A model generated the notes under the pieces. That model saw nothing but the letters and a program-made list of their open reading frames with translations, was not told where the DNA came from and searched no databases. A stretch of 64,000 nt of DNA from Pomphorhynchus laevis (lineage: Eukaryota; Acanthocephala; Palaeacanthocephala; Echinorhynchida; Pomphorhynchidae). The stretch is from NCBI GenBank assembly GCA_012934845.2, contig WNNJ02000861.1, positions 62,001-126,000 on the forward strand, written 5' to 3'. Of this stretch, positions 58,290 to 64,000 are shown one piece after another. How positions within the stretch are numbered: position 1 is the stretch's first letter; the number at the start of each line of letters is the position of its first letter. The position numbers were made by a program, and so were the translations under genes.

Positions 58290-58870
58290 TAAAAAAAGTA
58301 TTTCGCCTAGGCCTCGTTTGTAGCTAGCTTCAGTCGCTTCCTAATTAGTTCGAAGAGGGCGGTGGCTTCACATCCTAAGGCGACAATTGACTCGACAGCT
58401 ACTGGGACGAAGCTGCGAAATGAAGGATCCAAACATGGATATTTGATCCGTTTTCTGCGTTCGGCTTCCATGGCCAGAGCTCCAGCACCTGCTGCAGAAC
58501 AATCTACTTGAGACGGAGATAGAATGTTCACGCAAGTATGGTCCCATACTAGTAGACGTCCATAGTCCCATGGTACCAAAGTGGTCCCATCGTGTCTCTA
58601 ACCGTCAGTTCGGGATATACCACAGGGCTCCAAGGAGCAGGGGTAACCCGCTGCTGATAAAGCTGCCTTTATTATTCAATTCACTTGGGCATTTCGGAAG
58701 TGGTGGCAGATAGACCTTTTGCAGTCTAACCCATGCCGGCCTAGTCTATTTACAATTGCGCCGCACTTACAAGTATGTAAGGCACAGAGCGGCAATCCCA
58801 AACGAATGCCAATTGAGATGCGAATCCCCTCGTCGTTATAATCTTGTTCCGGTTGCCGCGTTTGGTATTG
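58290..58870 (-). pseudogene. R2-like LINE (family C) C-terminal fragment
   Basis: The minus strand reads CKCGAIVNRLGRHGLDCKRS, then YPCSLEPCGISRTDG and a box equivalent to RPDG reading RHDG, followed by LVPWDYGRLLVWDHTCVN. It ends ALFELIRKRLKLATNEA. The zinc motif and endonuclease are equivalent to 53640-53330. At least two stops interrupt it. Confidence 0.65.
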
Positions 58871-58879
58871 CCTGTAGGA

Positions 58880-59410
58880 ATGCTCTAAATGAATCGATAT
58901 AAATTGCTAAAAATTAAATTAAATAATACCCTTTGTCATTAAAAAGAAAATGCTCATTTATTCGATTGGAAATAAAATTTTTATCCAATCTGGAATCATT
59001 TTCACGTCTCTATGCCTGGCCACTAAAGTTGGCTGGAAAATAATCTGAAAAAAAATATTCCGATAAGAATTGATTTCATGTCGAACTTGACATTTTTCAT
59101 GTTGGTAAAAATCAAATTAACGATTTTATCGTGATAAAATATTATAGACGTCGAAAAATTATTTAAGATAAAAGTAATTTGGTTGTACATCAGAACTTGT
59201 ATATACACGCCATTTAGAAGGTAAAGCTCGAAAAATAGTTCATTAGATTAAATTACATTTTTATATTTGAATATAACCTTTAATATCACAAATATTTGCT
59301 AAATTAGCATAAAGCAAATCTGTGAAATATCGTGAATCATCGATTGGTAATAGTCTGTAAAAAATCATAATAATGAAATAAATCGATATAATCGATATAT
59401 TAAACGATGA
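58880..59410. repeat. AT-rich dispersed repeat
   Basis: 58890-59080 is about 90% similar to 52150-52330 (both with aaatgctcatttattcgatt or a one-base variant), and 59250-59400 is similar to 52020-52140. The segment order differs between the two places, which fits tandem units cut at different points. Confidence 0.65.
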
Positions 59411-59649
59411 TTAATTTAACGATAATTAAATTTAATAATTGACGCTTCTCATTTAGCAGTAAATAATTTGCTTTTTTCATATTTTAAACAATATATTTAA
59501 GTATACTATAAATTATATTTTTAATATTTATAAATTATATCTGCTGTTTATACTCCGCTGTTTTGAGCGATACTACACGTTTTAGAACTGCTTATGCTCT
59601 TGAGGCTGTCCTGCAGCTCATAATCCACCTCTCCTTTTTGTTTGAAATA

Positions 59650-60085
59650 AAAAATATTACTATGAAATATTAAAGTACTGCTTTCTTGAGTACTGCTTTC
59701 CATTATGAATAATCAACTACTCCCAATCTTCACACATTGAATAAGATACATGGGATTTACCATTACGGTTAAATGATCGACCGGATCTGACTTGAATAGA
59801 TTCAAAACTGTCCTATAGAGAGCTAGATGTGTCGTGAAACTGACCCAGCATCTATCATTAAGATGTAATGATCAGATACGCTTTCGGGGGTACCTGGACT
59901 ATCTCGGGATTAGTCTTCTTTTTTAGAGGACGTCACCCAGAGCAAATACTAAGATTTCCAAAGCTCATTATATCTGGATTACATACCATCGTCCGCCTCG
60001 GCATGACTTTCGGTGTGTGAAAGATCATGAGTGGTTCAACGAGAGGGCGGCGCGTTGGTTAATGCAAGAGGGATATGATTCCCTT
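59650..60085 (+). mobile_element. LINE family B 3' fragment, plus strand
   Basis: A diverged copy of the ORF2 C-terminal region and 3' end (motifs equivalent to FTVTVN-SAKADLD and KRAxW in decayed form; ctggactatctcgggattagtc near 59890 is nearly identical to other copies). It ends gcggcgcgttgg as they do. Confidence 0.65.
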
Positions 60086-60199
60086 GGACTGTTGAAGTGA
60101 GAAGACTGTGAACTGAAAGACTGATTATTGTTGTTTTATATTTTAAATATGTTATTAGCTGCACGCTTTAGTAAAATAATTTATTATTAAGCAAGGTTT

Positions 60200-61860
60200 C
60201 TGCAAACAACGAGAATAACGAAAGATCAATCCAAACATCAATGGCAAAGACAATTCAAGCGTTTGATGTTAAAAGGTAATGTTACTGCAGCTAGTAGAGC
60301 GTTGGATAAAAACACAGATATAGCAAAGCTTCTAGGATCAGAATATAAGATTGAAGATACGTCGGGTAGAGATGTGATGAACGATAAACATCGACATGGA
60401 GATAAAATAAACCATGATGATATAATGTTTGCATAACTTAATAATGAGCAGTTTCCCAAAATGATTTTAACGATGCGGAGCAAATCATAAGTTCTGCTCG
60501 TAAAACTTCAGGCTCAGCAGGACTCTCAGGAGGTGATGCAACATTATGGAAACAAATGCTAACCTCATTTAATCGCAAATCAAAAAATTAGCAGCGGTCA
60601 TGTCGTTATTTACTAAAAATATTGCAAGTAACCGCTTAGACAAAAACACTTGAAGCCATTTGTTGCTTACAGATTAATAAAATCTGTAATCAGGACAGAT
60701 TTTGATAACAGGACACTCCTGGTATCATGTTCTAGACAGGACACCAGGAGTGTCCCAATTTACATAAATGAAATATACGGACGTATAATTTCAAAATATA
60801 TTATTCGAACGATGTAACACACAATTGTGTGAATTGTGTGTTTTGGGAAACACACAATTGTGTGCTGGACAAAGGTGTATAGAAACATAAGTAGATCATT
60901 GATGAAAAACAGTAAAACATGCCTACTTATAATAGACGCCACTCGTAAGTATCCTTGTACTTACGTTTAAAAATAAATTCATGTTATACAGGGAGGGTTT
61001 CACACAAGGATATCCATTGGAATAGTAGCATTTGCAGCAGCAATTCCTTTTAATACACCGGTTACAATTACAATGTCCTAATATACAACAGTGGTGTTTT
61101 GCAGGTGACACATCATGTATCGGGTCAGAAGAAGACTTGCTGAATTACTTTAATCATATAAAGCGTTTGGGTCCTAAATATGGATTGAGGACCCAAATGA
61201 AGACTCAATATGGATTCTACATAATGAACAAATATGTCGTATTCTAGTGAATCCCACAAACGAATCTGCCAAAAAATATAATGTAAAGACTCCGATCTTT
61301 TAATTATGAACGATTGCGTGGGAGTATTAGGATATCTAATTGGCTTTGAAGATTACGAGGAAAATTGGGTAAATAGAAAGGTGGAATTCTGGATTTATCT
61401 TATACAGTGTCTAAAACTAATAGCAGAGAGCGAACTCATCAGGCATATACCGCAGTTTTGTTCGGCATATAGCATAAATAGACATATATATTTCGAGCAG
61501 GCAAGTGTAATCTTGATCGGCTAACTTAACTTAAAGACGTTCTAAAATCGGAACTAATGCCCCAATTACTTGGTACGATCGAGTTAGACGATACTTGGAG
61601 AAATGCATTATCGCTAAGATTATCAGAAGGAGGTTTGTAAATTGCAAACCTATGCAAAATAGCCGAAGAAGAATGAATAAGTTTATCTAGAATGTGTATC
61701 TTACTTAAAGTGGTATTAAGTGGAATATGTCTCGAACAAGCGAATCGTTCCATATCCCTCGAACAATATAAAGAAAAATTAGAGTTAGGAAAAAATATAT
61801 GTGATGAATCAAATCTGCTAACTGAGTCTACGTATTTAATATAATTATAAAATAAACAAA
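60200..61860 (+). pseudogene. Reverse transcriptase relic of an unassigned LINE-like family (D)
   Basis: The plus strand begins WQRQFKRLMLKGNVTAASRA near 60240. Then at about 61090 it reads WCFAGDTSCIGSEEDLLNYF, where relatives have WYADDASAxG (here A-G-D-T, so the catalytic pair is lost), and KRLGPKYGLRTQMKT. GVLGYLIGFEDYEENWVNRK and IRHIPQFCSAYSINRHIYF match the thumb region (RHLGxxIGxxEFxxxYVxxKVxxW) of an RT family widespread in invertebrate genomes. I cannot name its clade. Old and broken. Confidence 0.5.
60800..60865. repeat. Small nested hairpins
   Basis: acacaattgtgtg occurs twice with an inverted partial copy between (cacacaattgtgtgc). Similar to other hairpins in the window. Confidence 0.55.
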
Positions 61861-61864
61861 ACAT

Positions 61865-62160
61865 AATAATGCTAAATCAAAATTTAATAATTAAATAATA
61901 AAATAAATAATTGTTTCAAGATTTTTTATAATTTAAATCAAGTTAAAAAATTGAAATTTAAAATAAACGTCATTTTTATGAATTGACTAATAAATAACAG
62001 ACGTTGTATCAGAATAAGAATTAGAGGTAATCAGGAGGAACTGCTATGCTATCAGGTTTCGGCCCCTAACTCCTCTACCCAACATAGCAGCGGGGCCAAA
62101 TACATGCTAATGATGTATTTCCTCTGATAAAACTATCTAGTATCTTATTCTAATACAAAG
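61865..62160. other. No recognisable gene
   Basis: AT-rich with one GC-richer patch at 62030-62100 (aggaggaactgctatgctat and agcagcggggcc) that shows no known motif. Confidence 0.4.
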
Positions 62161-62164
62161 TATA

Positions 62165-63360
62165 TTATTTATTATCCATCCATAAAAATTTGCCACTTAA
62201 GAGTTTAAATTTATTCTTTATATTATTGTGTTGATTTATATATTTTACTATTTTCTGCTTGATGTTATTTTTATAGTAACCTAGTTTAAAATATGTATCT
62301 ATTAAATTATTTAAATGATTTTGAAGAAAGCCAATATCATTACATATTGTTGTAATTCTTAAAATTTCATTATTTAATGTACTATATTTTATATTATATG
62401 GTATGCATGAATGCTCATTCAAAAATATGTTTCTTGTAAATTTAAATATGTCATCTTTACGATATAAATTAAAGTAGTTTTAGTTAATGTTAATTTAATG
62501 TTCATATCTAGATATACACCTTCTTTATCATCAATATTGGTTTTGTTAAGAATAAGGCTTTCTGGATAAATTTGTTCACTAATTGAATAAAAATTATTAG
62601 AATAAAATACATATATCATCAATATATCGAAACATATATTTCATATATTTACATAGTTTAGATTTAGTTTTTACACAGTTATGAACAAATTCATATTCTA
62701 TAAAGCTTAAAAACAAGTCAGCTATAATTGGGCTACTATTACCTCTCATTGGAACACCTTTTACTTGTCTAAATATAGATGTCCCTACTTTTAAATAATT
62801 TTGATCTATCAAAATATTTGAGGATTCTATTAATTCAATTGTATCCATATTTATATTTACTTAATGCTTTAATTTTTGTTAGATAGGCATTATAATTATT
62901 ATAACATATATATGTATATTTTTTTTCCGAATATAACATTAATTAATTTTACTAACGCTTCTGTAATATCTACTAAATCTAGATTTGTATAAAGCTTACT
63001 AAAATCTAATGCATTTATATTTTGAAAATTTATTCCTTTCGTCTGTTCTAATTTTTTTTGTAGAATTAATACTCAAATAGTGTTTTATATCGGTATTAAT
63101 TTCGATTACTTTGCAATATTTTTTAAAGTGTGCTTTAATTACTTTAAGTATTTTATTCATATGAACAGAAAGTGGTTTTAATGTACATTAAAACGCACTA
63201 CATATGAACCTAGGTTTTATTGGATTTTTATGTAATTTTGGATTTTAATATAATATAGGTATAGTTTTATTATCTGATTCAATTTTTATACCCTTTTTAT
63301 CCATTGTAGAATAGTGATTTGTAATAATTGCTTCTAAACTTACATTCATATGTTGTGTTT
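62165..63360 (-). pseudogene. Penelope-like element RT, AT-rich lineage
   Basis: The minus strand shows PKLHKNPIKPRFI near 63220, NALDFSKLYTNLDLVDITEA near 63010 (first catalytic Asp in DFSKLYTN), RQVKGVPMRGNSSPIIADLF near 62750 and MFRYIDDICILF near 62605 (YIDD). Then YPESLILNKTN and YLDMNIKLTL near 62560-62480, and a helical tail to 62165. The order and boxes are those of a PLE RT of a lineage different from the ones at 10401 and 23500. It has several breaks. Confidence 0.65.
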
Positions 63361-63392
63361 ATATTTAAGTCATTATAATTAAATTCCTTGAT

Positions 63393-63469
63393 AATTATTG
63401 GAACTGGATCAAAGAAAAGAGGATTTGTTTGATATTGTGCTAACTTCTGTTAGCATCTTCAGAAAATTA
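63393..63469 (+). repeat. PLE-type terminal repeat, copy 2
   Basis: Similar to 25818-25898 and inverted relative to 63925-63998. Contains the stem gctaacttctgttagc. Confidence 0.65.
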
Positions 63470-63489
63470 CTGAAAATTACAGTAATTTT

Positions 63490-63675
63490 TTGATGGTAAA
63501 ATTACTTATTAATGATGGAGTTGTTTATAAAATTTCTTGTTTAGAATGCGATAAAGTACATGTGGGTCAATCAGGCCAACCTTTAGAGACTAAATTATTA
63601 CAACACAAATACACACTCAAAAAGGTCCTAAGTAGCGCTATTGTAAACCATAGTTTAAATTTAGATCACAATTAA
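63490..63675 (+). pseudogene. PLE GIY-YIG endonuclease fragment
   Basis: Reads DGVVYKISCLECDKVHVGQS (VVYKI, C-x2-C, VGQS), then TKLLQHKYTLKK and AIVNHSLNLDHN. It resembles the endonuclease at 46942 most. The second half of the domain is missing. The orientation is opposite to the RT at 62165-63360, so they may belong to different insertions or an inversion may have occurred. Confidence 0.65.
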
Positions 63676-63924
63676 GAAACCAATTGTTTAAATATAAAAA
63701 TTCTTGAGGCTTATTACATTCATAAAAACTCCAATATGGTTATGTCGAATAATAAATTTGACATAACGTTAAATATTTTTGTAAAGATGTTGTAAATGCT
63801 GTTAAAAATTCAAACAACAGTGAAAGCAGCTGGTTATCGCTAATAACATCAGTACCTTCCCAAAAGCAAATGACGGCGATCGTTTGAACTTTTTTATATA
63901 AGCACGTACATTTTAAAAAACATT

Positions 63925-63998
63925 GTAATTTTCTTAAGATGCTAACAGAAGTTAGTGAAATATCAAAAACAATTTCTACTTTCCTTTGATTCAGCTCT
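63925..63998 (-). repeat. PLE-type terminal repeat, copy 3 (inverted)
   Basis: The inverted counterpart of 63393-63469, with gctaacagaagttag as stem. Together they flank the endonuclease fragment. Confidence 0.6.
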
Positions 63999-64000
63999 AA

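Noticed and set aside
60238-60483. Minus-strand frame rich in hydrophobic residues as a membrane protein
   Set aside because: It is the antisense of a plus-strand RT relic.

Overview
The window looks like a piece of a large, AT-rich, repeat-loaded animal genome, most likely an arthropod. The reasons are LINEs of the Jockey/I/R1 type with zinc-knuckle gag proteins, several Penelope-like elements (PLEs) with GIY-YIG endonucleases, and R2-like LINEs with a C-terminal restriction-like endonuclease. There are also hAT, Tc1/mariner and FLYWCH-MULE DNA transposons and probable virus fossils. I see no intact host gene, no tRNA or rRNA gene and no CRISPR array. Nearly everything recognisable is mobile-element DNA, much of it nested.

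Layout. 1-740: gag start of a LINE of family B, running off the left edge. 741-5240: family A LINE with a long open ORF2 (777 codons), the youngest-looking LINE here. 5240-10250: two family B copies, one gag-only and one nearly full. 10400-12640: PLE pieces. 12805-14600: an unidentified conserved fragment and the 5' half of an R2-like LINE (family C). 14650-20160: a Ty3/Gypsy fossil apparently split by family B copy 16190-19900. 20350-20985: a 264-bp direct repeat. 21169-22629: a Tc1/mariner element with 98-bp inverted repeats and a TA duplication. 22640-26400: PLE debris in very AT-rich DNA. 26500-27930: a virus-like fossil.

28140-28630 and 36555-36710: three copies of a short repeat carrying hammerhead ribozyme motifs on the minus strand, the most interesting find. 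29640-34190: a PLE fragment, gag and hAT relics, and an unidentified reading frame. 35520-36345: family C-like LINE C-terminus. 37770-42000: family B copies on both strands and a PLE. 42094-45470: a cluster of palindromes, (TA)n tracts and a ~440-bp repeat unit with tRNA-promoter-like boxes. 45720-51720: a three-level nest, with a PLE inside a hAT inside a family B LINE. The hAT termini and 8-bp target duplication are readable.

52940-55610: most of an R2-like LINE. 55828-57522: an apparently intact FLYWCH-MULE transposon with inverted repeats and a 10-bp target duplication, inserted in a CR1/L2-like LINE tail. 58290-61860: further LINE fragments, including an RT family I cannot place. 62165-64000: another PLE whose ends are inverted.

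The elements do not form an operon-like system. The order of nesting gives relative ages: family B LINEs are old hosts for hAT and PLE insertions, while the MULE, the Tc1/mariner element and family A ORF2 are the least decayed. Boundaries given with round numbers are estimates by eye. Clade names rest on remembered motifs, since no search was run.
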